A stretch of DNA of 64,000 nt from Bacillota bacterium (GTDB lineage Bacteria; Bacillota; UBA4882; UBA8346), in contig JAEYRX010000071.1 in assembly GCA_023435225.1 (NCBI GenBank), positions 3,110-67,109 of the forward strand, given 5' to 3'. The first letter of the stretch is position 1; each line of letters begins with the position of its first letter. Below are positions 53,106 through 60,401 of this stretch, piece after piece. The notes beneath the pieces were generated by a model. That model worked only from the letters and a program-made list of their open reading frames with translations. It was not told the DNA's origin and searched no databases. The translations under genes and the position numbers were made by a program.

Positions 53106-55235
53106 TTGAAACGTAAAGTTGTGATTGGATTAATAGTTTTTGTATTTTGTTCGGTAATTGTCTTTGGAGCCGTGCTTACTAAAGATATGCGTCAAAAACT
53201 GGAGAATATCAGCATGGCATCAGCGGTTTATGACCGGAATGACCGATTGATCGGTAATCTTTATTATTATAACCGGATTTGGGTGCCGCTGTCCAAAATC
53301 CCTACTAATCTGCAAAATGCGGTAGTTGCTATCGAGGATTCCCGCTTTTATCAGCATAATGGGATTGATCTACGGGGAATGACCAGGGCGGTAATTCGCG
53401 ATCTTATACCCGGCGGCGGGATGGAGGGCGGTAGTACTATTACTCAACAACTGGCCAAAATTGCCTTGCTTTCTTCAGAACGGACTCTTACACGTAAAAT
53501 CCAGGATATAACCTATGCCCTTGAGATTGAGAAAACTTATACTAAAAAAGAGATTTTAGAGCTCTATTTGAACAGTATTTATCTGGCCCATGGAAATGCC
53601 GGAGTTGAGGCAGCTGCCCGATTTTATTTTGGAAAACCGGTATCCAAGTTAAATCTTGAGGAATCAGCATTGGTCGCGGGAATTATTCAGAGCCCGGAGA
53701 ATTATTCACCGGTTAAACATCCAAAAACGGCTAAAGAGCGCCGGAATATAGTACTCAAACGGATGCTGGATTTAAAGTATATTACAAAGTCTCAATACAA
53801 AATTGCTACCGCTAGGAGTGTTAAAATTGCCAAACGAACCGAAGTAGCTTCTGTCGGCGCTTACTTTTTGGACTATATCCGTCAGTATCTTATCACCCAC
53901 GAAAATTATACTGAAGAACAATTGCGATACGGTGGCTATAAAATTTATACTACTTTAGACTTAAATTGTCAGCAGGAAGCTGAACGGGCAATGCTTTCAG
54001 TGCCACATGTTCCAGCTAAAGCGCAACCACAGGCGGCCATGGTAACTCTTGATCCGCGAACCGGTGAAATTTTAGCGATGGTAGGCGGACGTGATTATGG
54101 ACATAGTCAGTATAACAGAAGTATTAAATCATATCGGCAGCCTGGTTCGGCTGTAAAACCTTTTGTTTATGCCACCGCTTTGGATAACGGCTTTACAGCT
54201 GCTTCGATATTTGAAGATAAACCGTTATCAATTATTCTACCGAATGGTACGCAATATAATCCGGAAAATTATGATCGTCAGTATAGGGGTAAAATAACCT
54301 TACGTGAAGCCTTAAAGCAATCGGTTAATTCAGTGACGGTTCAGTTGTTGCAAGAAGTTGGTGTTGATAAGGTTGTCAAACAGATGGAGCAGATGGGGAT
54401 TAATAGTTTGGTCAAAAGTGGGAAAAACAATGACCTAAATTTAGCTCCTATTGCCTTGGGCGGGTTGACTAAAGGGGTTACACCTTTGGAATTGGCGGCT
54501 TCATATACACCTTTTGCCAATGGCGGCATATATAGCAAACCGGTAGCGCTTCTAAAGATTACGGATCGGCATGGGAATCTCTTAAAAGAATATACGATTG
54601 AATTGAATAGTGAACCGGTCTTATCGCCACAGACCGCTTATATTATGACTTCAATGATGAAGGACGTCGTTAACAACGGAACAGGATGGCGGGCCAAGCT
54701 TCCGGATCGACCGGCTGCCGGAAAGACAGGTACTTCCAGTGATTATACCAATGCCTGGTTTGTCGGATATACCCCCGATCTTTTAACTACCATTTGGATT
54801 GGTAATGATCGTCAGGATCGACCTATGCAATATAAAACCGGCAATATCGGTAGTGCAACAACAGCCGAAATATGGGGAGTTTATATGAGAAAGATTACCG
54901 CTAACCGTCCGGTTTTGGATTTCCCGGAACCACCGGGTATCATATGGGCTGATGTAAACCCCGATAACGGTCAGGCGGTCCTGGGCTGGACCGGAAATGG
55001 AGCTTATAAAGAAGTCTTTAAGGAAGATAATGTACCCCAAAGTACGTCTTATAAGATCTGGCGTTGGTTTTTCCATGGGAAGAAAAGTGAACAGAAACCA
55101 TCCGGATTCGATTCAATCGATCAGACCGATTCAACCGAGACTCCGGAGTCACAGCCGGGTGATGATCAGTCGACTCAATCGGCGCCGGAGGATAAAGACC
55201 AAACTACGGATCCATTAAGTGACCTTAACTGGTGA
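53106..55235 (+). CDS. Class A penicillin-binding protein (PBP1A family), second paralogue
   Basis: A 709-residue bifunctional peptidoglycan synthase. One N-terminal membrane helix (VVIGLIVFVFCSVIVFGAVL) precedes the GT51 domain with EDSRFYQHNGIDLRGMTRAV and EGGSTITQQLAKIAL. The transpeptidase domain has the serine in RQPGSAVKPFVYA near residue 351, the SxN motif in KQSVNSV, and the KTGTS box near residue 541. Beyond residue 620 it carries an extra Thr/Ser/Asp/Pro-rich tail (FDSIDQTDSTETPESQPG) absent from the first paralogue, likely a disordered wall-facing linker. Start is TTG with GGAG 8 bases upstream. A terminator follows. Confidence 0.95.
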   Translation: MKRKVVIGLIVFVFCSVIVFGAVLTKDMRQKLENISMASAVYDRNDRLIGNLYYYNRIWVPLSKIPTNLQNAVVAIEDSRFYQHNGIDLRGMTRAVIRDLIPGGGMEGGSTITQQLAKIALLSSERTLTRKIQDITYALEIEKTYTKKEILELYLNSIYLAHGNAGVEAAARFYFGKPVSKLNLEESALVAGIIQSPENYSPVKHPKTAKERRNIVLKRMLDLKYITKSQYKIATARSVKIAKRTEVASVGAYFLDYIRQYLITHENYTEEQLRYGGYKIYTTLDLNCQQEAERAMLSVPHVPAKAQPQAAMVTLDPRTGEILAMVGGRDYGHSQYNRSIKSYRQPGSAVKPFVYATALDNGFTAASIFEDKPLSIILPNGTQYNPENYDRQYRGKITLREALKQSVNSVTVQLLQEVGVDKVVKQMEQMGINSLVKSGKNNDLNLAPIALGGLTKGVTPLELAASYTPFANGGIYSKPVALLKITDRHGNLLKEYTIELNSEPVLSPQTAYIMTSMMKDVVNNGTGWRAKLPDRPAAGKTGTSSDYTNAWFVGYTPDLLTTIWIGNDRQDRPMQYKTGNIGSATTAEIWGVYMRKITANRPVLDFPEPPGIIWADVNPDNGQAVLGWTGNGAYKEVFKEDNVPQSTSYKIWRWFFHGKKSEQKPSGFDSIDQTDSTETPESQPGDDQSTQSAPEDKDQTTDPLSDLNW

Positions 55236-55246
55236 ACTAAGAAGCT

Positions 55247-55286
55247 CCCCTTATCTCTGAACAAGAATAAGGGGATTTTTATTTTT
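55247..55286 (+). terminator. Rho-independent terminator after the second PBP gene
   Basis: CCCCTTAT and ATAAGGGG form an 8-bp stem with a 12-base loop, then ATTTTTATTTTT. A short heptamer run (ctctgac, tcctgtc, tcctgat) follows at 55406-55426. Confidence 0.8.
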
Positions 55287-55448
55287 AGATTATACGGTAT
55301 AATTAAATAGGAGCCAATTGATTAGAAGCCAAGAGTGGAAGCGAAGCTCCGTGGTCTTGTATTGATTCTTTTTGAGGGCGGAAATATTTTACCATATTTC
55401 ACCGGCTCTGACTCCTGTCTCCTGATTACTATAGGCCCTATATTATTC

Positions 55449-55568
55449 TAAGGGAGTTTCATAATTACCTTAATTGAGTTTTGGATACAATATATAGTGG
55501 AAAACCCAGATAAAACTATCAATATATTGTATCCAGATGTTAAATTTCTTAATTATGAAAATCACTCA
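55449..55568. repeat. 120-bp-family MITE-like repeat, intact copy
   Basis: Exactly 120 bp: TAAGGGAGTTTCATAATTA at the left, TTAATTATGAAAATCACTCA at the right. The inner arms GGATACAATATATAG and TATCAATATATTGTATCC are inverted. It ends 29 bases before the pseudouridine synthase gene, so it may lie in its 5' leader. Confidence 0.85.
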
Positions 55569-55597
55569 TTCTTATTTAAAGAGAGAGGTGTTCCTCT

Positions 55598-56314
55598 TTG
55601 CGTTTGGACCGTTTTTTAGCCAACATGGGCTGCGGTAGCCGGAGTGAGGTGAAACAGTTGATTCGTTCCGGTAAGGTGGCTGTTAATGATCGAATAATAC
55701 GGGATGATGCTTATCAAGTATTTGAGAATAAAGATCAAATTTACTTTGAAGGCCGATTAATAGCTTACCGGCAATATATTTATTTAATGCTAAATAAACC
55801 GGCCGGAGTTATTTCAGCTACAGATGATCTGAAAGAGCGAACGGTTCTGGACTTGATAGATCCTAAGTATTACAACAAAGGGGTATTCCCGGTCGGAAGA
55901 TTGGATAAGGATACCGAAGGATTATTATTATTAACTAATGACGGCGAGTTGGGACATAAGTTACTTTCACCAAAAAAACATGTTCCTAAGCAGTATTTCG
56001 CTAAGGTTGAAGGTGAAATTATTCCTGAAGAGTTCCAATCATTTAAGGACGGAGTGACCCTTGATGATGGATACCGTTGTTTGCCGGCGGAATTAGAACT
56101 GTTGAAATCAGGAACTCCTAATGAGGTTTTAATCACCATTCATGAAGGGAAATTTCATCAGATCAAACGGATGTTTCAAGCGCTGAGCAAGAAGGTTGTT
56201 TATTTAAAAAGATTGTCTATGGGAGGATTAAAACTTGACCCCGATTTAAATCCGGGCGAATACCGGGAATTGACTGATTACGAAGTGGGGAAATTAATGA
56301 ACGGTAACAGTTGA
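55598..56314 (+). CDS. RNA pseudouridine synthase, RsuA/RluB/E/F family
   Basis: A 238-residue enzyme that isomerises a uridine in rRNA. An N-terminal S4 domain (MRLDRFLANMGCGSRSEVKQ, SGKVAVNDRII) covers residues 1-55. The catalytic domain has LMLNKPAGVISATDD near residue 66, the catalytic Asp in FPVGRLDKDTEGLLLLTNDG near residue 103, and EGKFHQIKRMFQALSKKV near residues 187-204. Length and the short linker fit RsuA (16S rRNA), though RluB/E-type 23S activity cannot be excluded. Translation starts at TTG behind GAGAGGTG. It is monocistronic. Confidence 0.92.
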   Translation: MRLDRFLANMGCGSRSEVKQLIRSGKVAVNDRIIRDDAYQVFENKDQIYFEGRLIAYRQYIYLMLNKPAGVISATDDLKERTVLDLIDPKYYNKGVFPVGRLDKDTEGLLLLTNDGELGHKLLSPKKHVPKQYFAKVEGEIIPEEFQSFKDGVTLDDGYRCLPAELELLKSGTPNEVLITIHEGKFHQIKRMFQALSKKVVYLKRLSMGGLKLDPDLNPGEYRELTDYEVGKLMNGNS

Positions 56315-56397
56315 TAGTTGACAGTTAAAGTAACCACATTAGTATAGTTAACTTATATAAGTAACTATAAACTATTAATTATTAACTATAAACTAAA
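56308..56397. repeat. Facing heptamer arrays, CAGTTGA/AACTATA type
   Basis: cagttga, tagttga, cagttaa (56308-56328) face aactata, aactatt, aattatt, aactata, aactaaa (56363-56397). The right array touches the stop of the DUF190 gene. Confidence 0.65.
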
Positions 56398-56740
56398 TTC
56401 CTTTTGCCTTATTATGAATATACTTCAACACTTCCACATTTTCCACCGTAATCAGGCCATTAGTGACCATTTCTTCAAATGTTGGCAAGAGAGGGGTTAT
56501 TTTGTCGGTTTGGTCAACTACTTCCACAATTAAAGGTAAATCAGTAGATAACTCCAGTAGTTTGGCTGAATGAATCCGGGAGTTTGCTCCGTAACCTAAA
56601 ATTCCTCTAATAACTGTTGCTCCGGCAATTCCTTTTTCCCGGCAAAGATGGACAATTGCTTCATATAAAGGTTTACCATGCCAGTGATCGGATTCACCGA
56701 TGTAGATACGGACTAATTTAGCCGGACCGTTAAGATTCAT
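56393..56740 (-). CDS. DUF190-family PII-like protein
   Basis: A 115-residue protein of the DUF190 family, which adopts a PII-like ferredoxin fold and commonly accompanies crcB genes. Landmarks are KLVRIYIGESDHWHGKPLYEA, a central ATVIRGILGYG and LIVEVVDQTDKI. An in-frame ATG lies five codons upstream (56755), but GGGAGG spaced 8 bases before the ATG at 56740 favours the shorter form. It is 200 bases downstream of crcB on the same strand with heptamer arrays between. It may regulate or respond to the fluoride channel; this is inferred from association. Confidence 0.85.
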   Translation of the reverse strand: MNLNGPAKLVRIYIGESDHWHGKPLYEAIVHLCREKGIAGATVIRGILGYGANSRIHSAKLLELSTDLPLIVEVVDQTDKITPLLPTFEEMVTNGLITVENVEVLKYIHNKAKGI

Positions 56741-56793
56741 TGCGATTCCTCCCATTTATATTTATTAGGGAAAACAAAAAAGTGATAAAATAC

Positions 56794-56942
56794 AGAAGCC
56801 GGAATTCAGAATCCAGAATGAGATCAAAGCAAGGATTTTTAAAATTCGGAAGTCAACAAATTAGATGAATGTTCTTTTATAATAGAGACCAAAGTATCAC
56901 CTAAATCTTCTGGATTCTGACTTCTAAATTCTATATTCACAA
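56794..56942. repeat. Facing heptamer arrays, AGAATCC type
   Basis: agaagcc, ggaattc, agaatcc, agaatga (56794-56821) face ttctgga, ttctgac, ttctaaa, ttctata, ttcacaa (56908-56942), between the DUF190 and crcB genes. Same unit as at 18048 and 42774. Confidence 0.7.
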
Positions 56943-56952
56943 GCTTTTTAAA

Positions 56953-57324
56953 CTATATCAATTTTGCCAGGGTATTGCCCAGCCAAACGGCGATAATACC
57001 TGCCAAGGCACTTCCGAAAAGATTCAGGAAAGCTAAAAAGAATTGGCTGTCGGTAACTAGGTTGAATGTTTCATATTCGAAAGTAGAAAAAGTAGTATAA
57101 GCTCCTAAAAAGCCGACGGTAAAAAACAAACGCCACCAAGGATTAATTTCAAATTTATCAAGGGCTAGCGTCATAAAGAATGCCAAAATAAAAGCGCCGG
57201 TGATATTAATGATGAAAGTGGGAAGCGGGAAATCCGTTTTTAAGCGGGAACCTATTAAAAGTGAAATTTGGTAACGGGCAACGGCTCCAAGGAATCCGCC
57301 GCATCCTACAGCGAGTATTTTCAT
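56953..57324 (-). CDS. crcB: CrcB/Fluc fluoride channel
   Basis: A 123-residue, four-helix channel that dimerises and exports fluoride. Landmarks are GCGGFLGAVARYQISLLIG at the N-terminus, NITGAFILAFFMT with the conserved Asn near residue 40, and GFLGAYTTFSTFEYET near residues 72-87 with the phenylalanine pair lining the pore. The frame opens at 57351, but AAAGGA lies 9 bases before the ATG at 57324, which gives the normal start. No fluoride riboswitch is visible upstream; a palindrome sits in the promoter instead. Confidence 0.92.
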   Translation of the reverse strand: MKILAVGCGGFLGAVARYQISLLIGSRLKTDFPLPTFIINITGAFILAFFMTLALDKFEINPWWRLFFTVGFLGAYTTFSTFEYETFNLVTDSQFFLAFLNLFGSALAGIIAVWLGNTLAKLI

Positions 57325-57359
57325 TAACGAGGTTCCTTTCATATATAACATTTATGTAT

Positions 57360-57389
57360 AGCTTACCGCAATACTAAGTATTGTGTCAA
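57360..57389 (-). promoter_or_regulatory. crcB promoter with palindromic operator in the spacer
   Basis: On the minus strand TTGACA is followed by an 18-base spacer and TAAGCT. The spacer contains CAATACT-N-AGTATTG (57369-57383), a perfect dyad placed to block RNA polymerase or to be twisted by an activator. Confidence 0.5.
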
Positions 57390-57512
57390 TGGCACGGTTA
57401 TTGAGCTGTTTGCATTGTTTGTTAATTAAGACTCAGGGAAAGTATCAAAAGTCAAGAAATTCTAATAAAGGGGGTAAAAAATGAGATTGAATCTTCATGA
57501 AAACTGTTCATA

Positions 57513-57538
57513 AAAAAAGCCCGTATAAAGGGCTTTTT
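57513..57538. terminator. Terminator hairpin between coat genes and crcB
   Basis: AAAAAAGCCC-N7-GGGCTTTTT, symmetric, so it works on either strand. It ends the coat operon (stop at 57562, minus strand). Confidence 0.88.
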
Positions 57539-57561
57539 AAACCTAAAATTCGATACATTAT

Positions 57562-57876
57562 TCAATTTTGAGCTTGTGTGTTTTGAATAATTGACTCGGC
57601 GTTTTGATACGACATTTTTAGCTGTTCTTCCGGTGAGTTATAGGGTTTTAGCCAACCTCTTTTAACGGCTAACCCGGTCAATCCGGCGTGTGCCTCCAGG
57701 CTTTGGGTGAGGTATTCACTAAAAAGCCGGTAAACTTCCGGAGTGGTTGCCTGAAGTGTGGCTGCCAGATAAGCGGTACATGATGAAGCGGCTGAAGCTA
57801 TCGCATTTAAAGCAATTGTTTGGTCTAAATCCGCTCCGGTGGCGTTTCCAAATAAGCTATTCATTATTGATGCCAT
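57562..57876 (-). CDS. CotF-like spore coat protein
   Basis: A 104-residue helical protein of the Coat_F type. Segments SAASSCTAYLAATLQATTPEV and LFSEYLTQSLEAHAGLTGLAVKRGWLKPY match the four-helix, ferritin-like pattern, including the W-x-K-P-Y near the C-terminus seen in many CotF proteins. The ATG follows directly on the upstream gene's TAA (TAAATG), with GGGGAGG inside that gene's end, so the pair is translationally coupled. Expected in the spore coat, made late by the mother cell. A second pair of short coat genes lies at 26.3-27.0 kb. Confidence 0.82.
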   Translation of the reverse strand: MASIMNSLFGNATGADLDQTIALNAIASAASSCTAYLAATLQATTPEVYRLFSEYLTQSLEAHAGLTGLAVKRGWLKPYNSPEEQLKMSYQNAESIIQNTQAQN

Positions 57877-58092
57877 TTAGTGAACCTCCCCTGATATGCC
57901 TACATTGTCACTGATAAATTGTTGCAGACCGGCAATTCTGGCTTGGGTAGCCGTAATTCCGGATTGGGTAAGCGATTTTAGTTGATCATCGGTAATCGCG
58001 TTTACACCGGCTTTGGATAATGCCAGAGCATTTGTCTCCGCTGCCAAAAGGGTACTTAAGGATAGTACCTCACCTGGGGTTAGTTGTTTCAT
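57877..58092 (-). CDS. Small CotF-associated spore protein
   Basis: A 71-residue helical protein (MKQLTPGEVLSLSTLLAAET, then ITATQARIAGLQQFISDNVG) that resembles the short N-terminal half of coat F proteins. It is preceded by AAGGAGG and followed without gap by a CotF-like gene. Together the two products could make the two halves of one four-helix bundle, an idea based on size and coupling only. Likely expressed in sporulation. Confidence 0.72.
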   Translation of the reverse strand: MKQLTPGEVLSLSTLLAAETNALALSKAGVNAITDDQLKSLTQSGITATQARIAGLQQFISDNVGISGEVH

Positions 58093-58301
58093 TATATTCC
58101 TCCTTTTTTCATTCTCTAATAAAATCCCTAGAATGGTCGGGGAATATACATGGGACGGAGGAAAAATTTTATAGGTGATCCCTTACCCTCGGCAGTATTA
58201 TATCCATAGATTATAGATATATATTATTTATAGCAGATTTAAGTTATAATAGGATATAAGGGATTTGAATTAATAAAGCGGTATAAAGTAAAAAGGAAAC
58301 C

Positions 58302-58556
58302 ATGAATAAAAGTAAACTTTTACAAAAGTTAATATCCGGTTCAAAAAATATTCGGTTTTTAGAATTAACTGCATGTGCTGAAGCTTTTGGATTTCGTTTG
58401 GACCGAATCAATGGAAGCCATCATATCTATATACATAATGATGTTCCGGAGTTAATAAATCTCCAAAATGTCAATGGGAAGGCAAAGCCTTATCAGGTAA
58501 AGCAATTATTGCAAATGATTGAACGTTATAATCTGCAAATGGAGGACGAACAATGA
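58302..58556 (+). CDS. hicA: HicA-family mRNA interferase toxin
   Basis: An 84-residue toxin with a double-stranded RNA-binding-like fold that cleaves mRNA when freed from HicB. The catalytic His is in NGSHHIYIH near residues 45-53. The protein ends with the helix YQVKQLLQMIERYNL. It is followed by hicB with an ATGA overlap, the usual toxin-first order. The N-terminal region before FGFRLDRING is longer than in minimal HicA proteins (about 60 residues), but the active-site segment is intact. Probably autoregulated by the HicAB complex. Confidence 0.87.
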   Translation: MNKSKLLQKLISGSKNIRFLELTACAEAFGFRLDRINGSHHIYIHNDVPELINLQNVNGKAKPYQVKQLLQMIERYNLQMEDEQ

Positions 58557-58771
58557 AAGATTATCATATCAATTTATTTTTCAGTGAGGAAGATGAAGGC
58601 TATATCGCCGACATCCCCGATTTAAAACTTTGTTCCGCTTTCGGAAAAACTCCTGAAGAAGCGCTTCGGGAAGTGCTAAAAGCAAAAACGGCTTGGCTCG
58701 AAGCAGCTCATACTAATGGAAAACCTATACCGGAGCCTCATTATCGCCCGGTGATATATCAGATTTCTTAG
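58553..58771 (+). CDS. hicB: HicB-family antitoxin, short form
   Basis: A 72-residue antitoxin with the degenerate RNase H-like fold that occludes HicA. Segments INLFFSEEDEGYIADIPDLKLCSAFGKTPEEALREV match the family from residue 6 on, broken by the usual turn at DLKLCS. The end lacks the ribbon-helix-helix DNA-binding domain found in longer HicB proteins, so DNA binding and autoregulation by HicB itself may be absent. It overlaps hicA by 4 bases. Repeat DNA begins 22 bases after its stop. Confidence 0.87.
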   Translation: MKDYHINLFFSEEDEGYIADIPDLKLCSAFGKTPEEALREVLKAKTAWLEAAHTNGKPIPEPHYRPVIYQIS

Positions 58772-58793
58772 TTTGTCAAAGATGCTTGAGGGC

Positions 58794-58951
58794 GATCCCT
58801 TGCCCTTGAAAAAGGGAAACCACCATGCTTTGAAGCCTAAAAGAATAATAAGCTCCAGGTAGTTATTAATTTTTACTACGGAGGATGGTGGTTATCCAAG
58901 AGTCGGCTTGTTCGCAAACGACTCGATAAGAAGTGCAGGGACAAAGGGTCC
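58794..58951. repeat. MITE-like repeat, GGATGGTGG family, inserted in a gene end
   Basis: GATCCCTTGCCC and GGGACAAAGGGTCC bound it, with GGGAAACCACCATGC and GGAGGATGGTGGTTA as inner arms and a GAGTCG/CGACTC hairpin in the right arm. The right arm overlaps and encodes the C-terminal part of the minus-strand gene at 58866. Confidence 0.75.
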
Positions 58952-59264
58952 AATAGACTTCAAATCTTTTCTTCTCTCCTCTTCCAACCCTCTCAATCCA
59001 CTTGCATAAATAAATTCCGTCAAATAGCCCCCGGCTGTAAAGGATCTCATCCTGCCGGTTTAGTTGTTGGCAATACTCAGAACTATATTGGTCTAGTGTA
59101 TCCCGGTCTTCCGGAGGAAGTTTTTTAAGGAGCCGGTGGAAGAGTTCGGACGGGAGTTTTCCCAGTTCTATGTATTCGGGGTCGTTGATTATGATTTCGT
59201 CTTGGATCTGGCATATGCGTTCGAAGATGAATTTGTGGATGCCTTTGCTTTGTTCGCTGAGCAT
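58866..59264 (-). CDS. Hypothetical helical protein (DUF6809-like), C-terminus from repeat DNA
   Basis: A 132-residue protein. The first 95 residues are helical, with IIINDPEYIELGKLPSELFHRL and YCQQLNRQDEILYSRGLFDGI patterns. They resemble small DUF6809-type proteins common near phage and mobile genes in Bacillota, but the match is from memory. The last 29 or so residues, including VCEQADSWITTILRSKN, are encoded by the right arm of a GGATGGTGG-family repeat. The native C-terminus was therefore probably replaced by insertion. AAAGGTGG precedes the ATG. Divergent from the XRE regulator. Function unknown; it may be decaying. Confidence 0.6.
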   Translation of the reverse strand: MLSEQSKGIHKFIFERICQIQDEIIINDPEYIELGKLPSELFHRLLKKLPPEDRDTLDQYSSEYCQQLNRQDEILYSRGLFDGIYLCKWIERVGRGEKKRFEVYWTLCPCTSYRVVCEQADSWITTILRSKN

Positions 59265-59348
59265 GGGAAACCACCTTTCAGGGGATGGTTATGTAAATCT
59301 TTCCAAACAATTTTAGCATTTTGTAAATGATAACATACATAATTATGA

Positions 59349-59370
59349 TTTGTCAAGTATGTATGACAAA
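59349..59370. promoter_or_regulatory. Candidate operator upstream of the XRE regulator
   Basis: TTTGTCA-N8-TGACAAA is a perfect dyad between the divergent genes, 46 bases before the regulator's start. It is the expected kind of site for an XRE-type autorepressor. Confidence 0.5.
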
Positions 59371-59415
59371 CAAAATCCAATATATATGCTATTATGTTTG
59401 TAAAGGATGTCGAAC

Positions 59416-59802
59416 ATGAATCAATTAGGAAGATTTATCGAACAAAAAAGACGGGGACTTGGGATGTCGTTGCGTGACTTTGCCGATCTTTGCTGTATAA
59501 GTCATTCATATCTGGACAGTATCGAAAAAGGTGTCGATGCCCGGAGCGGTAAACCGATCTCTCCAACCATAGAAACCCTTCAAAAAATGGCTTTAGGGCT
59601 GAAAATGCCTTTAATCGATCTGCTACGGGTCTGTGGTTATATTGATTCATCCGGTAACTCGGAAATTATTAGCGAGTTCTCCGATGATGAACTTATGCAA
59701 TTTATAAAGGAAATCAGTCCGAAATTATCCCTGGAGGATAAGCGGGATTTGAAAGAGATTATCAAAATTTTTGTTAGGAAAAGCGGGCAGAAGAAAAAAT
59801 GA
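59416..59802 (+). CDS. XRE-family helix-turn-helix regulator
   Basis: A 128-residue DNA-binding protein. The Cro/CI-type helix-turn-helix occupies residues 4-70 (GRFIEQKRRGLGMSLRDFAD, ISHSYLDSIEKGVDARSGKP, ETLQKMALGLKMPLIDLLR). The C-terminal half is acidic and helical (FSDDELMQFIKEISPKLSLE), probably for dimerisation. An ATG three codons upstream (59407) is possible; the ATG at 59416 is better spaced from AAAGGA. A dyad in the control region suggests autoregulation. Such regulators are common in small mobile or stress modules like the HicAB-bearing stretch here. Confidence 0.88.
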   Translation: MNQLGRFIEQKRRGLGMSLRDFADLCCISHSYLDSIEKGVDARSGKPISPTIETLQKMALGLKMPLIDLLRVCGYIDSSGNSEIISEFSDDELMQFIKEISPKLSLEDKRDLKEIIKIFVRKSGQKKK

Positions 59803-59840
59803 GTTTTCTATTATAAAAGCTTAACTTCATTTTTGTTTAA

Positions 59841-60077
59841 TTCGCTCATAACATCCTCAAACTCCAACAAGAATCCGCTATGGTTGATAAAGTCATCGCC
59901 AAACATCTCCAACAAAAGAAAGAAACCGGCGAAGCCCAGGAAGCTACCGGTATCAGAGATAACGCCTTGGACAAGTTGGCCCATTGGCTCTCCGATTTCA
60001 GAGCCGTGGCAAAAGTGGCTTTGGATGATAGTCCGCAACAATTGGAGAAATTGGGGATACTGGCAAGGACTAAGTAG
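59841..60077 (+). pseudogene. C-terminal remnant of a hypothetical protein
   Basis: The frame following a stop at 59838 reads about 79 residues (FAHNILKLQQESA, then MVDKVIAKHLQQKKETGEAQ and later LDKLAHWLSDFRAVAKVALD). The pattern of EAQEATGIRDNALD, a W-x-x-DF helix and a closing LEKLGIL resembles, from memory, the C-terminal end of longer (about 200-residue) hypothetical proteins. Coding character extends upstream of the only ATG (59880), and that ATG lacks a ribosome site. The 5' part is gone, so I treat it as a truncated gene. A 104-bp repeat follows 37 bases later. Confidence 0.5.
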
Positions 60078-60114
60078 ATATTAGAATTTAAATTTAAAAA
60101 TTCTGTTGAAAGAT

Positions 60115-60218
60115 TAGGGAAGCGCTGATTAATTGAATTAGTGACGATTTTGTGCTTCGTAAAATGCCTAATACCGCATATTTGCTCGCGCAAAATCGGA
60201 TTAATCAGCGCTTCCTTA
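60115..60218 (+). repeat. 104-bp MITE-like palindromic repeat, copy 4
   Basis: Exactly 104 bp from TAGGGAAGCGCTGATTAAT to ATTAATCAGCGCTTCCTTA, same orientation as copy 1. It is flanked on both sides by gene remnants, consistent with insertion into decaying DNA. Confidence 0.92.
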
Positions 60219-60320
60219 GACGAAAAATTAGATTTAGCCGTGGAGATATATAATGTTATTGATGGTATGGATGTCTGTTTAATATCCGGATGCCAAAGTG
60301 ATTTGGTAACCGGCAGCTAA
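60219..60320 (+). pseudogene. Short coding remnant abutting the 104-bp repeat
   Basis: The frame beginning at the repeat edge reads 33 residues, DEKLDLAVEIYNVIDGMDVC then LISGCQSDLVTGS, to a stop. The amphipathic helix-strand pattern looks like real coding sequence with no start left. It may be the 3' end of a gene cut by the repeat. Identity unknown; a kinase-like end is only a faint impression. Confidence 0.4.
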
Positions 60321-60401
60321 TTATTTCCTTAGCAGGATTTCTTCTGAAACTAATAGAACTTAGACTATAATTATTAACCCGACATACATCGACATACATG
60401 T

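Noticed and set aside
57325..57480. Fluoride riboswitch before crcB
   Set aside because: The conserved riboswitch segments could not be found on the minus strand.
59833..60193. Several overlapping frames on both strands around the truncated gene
   Set aside because: Only the frame at 59841-60077 has protein-like composition; the others are mirrors of it or run into the 104-bp repeat.
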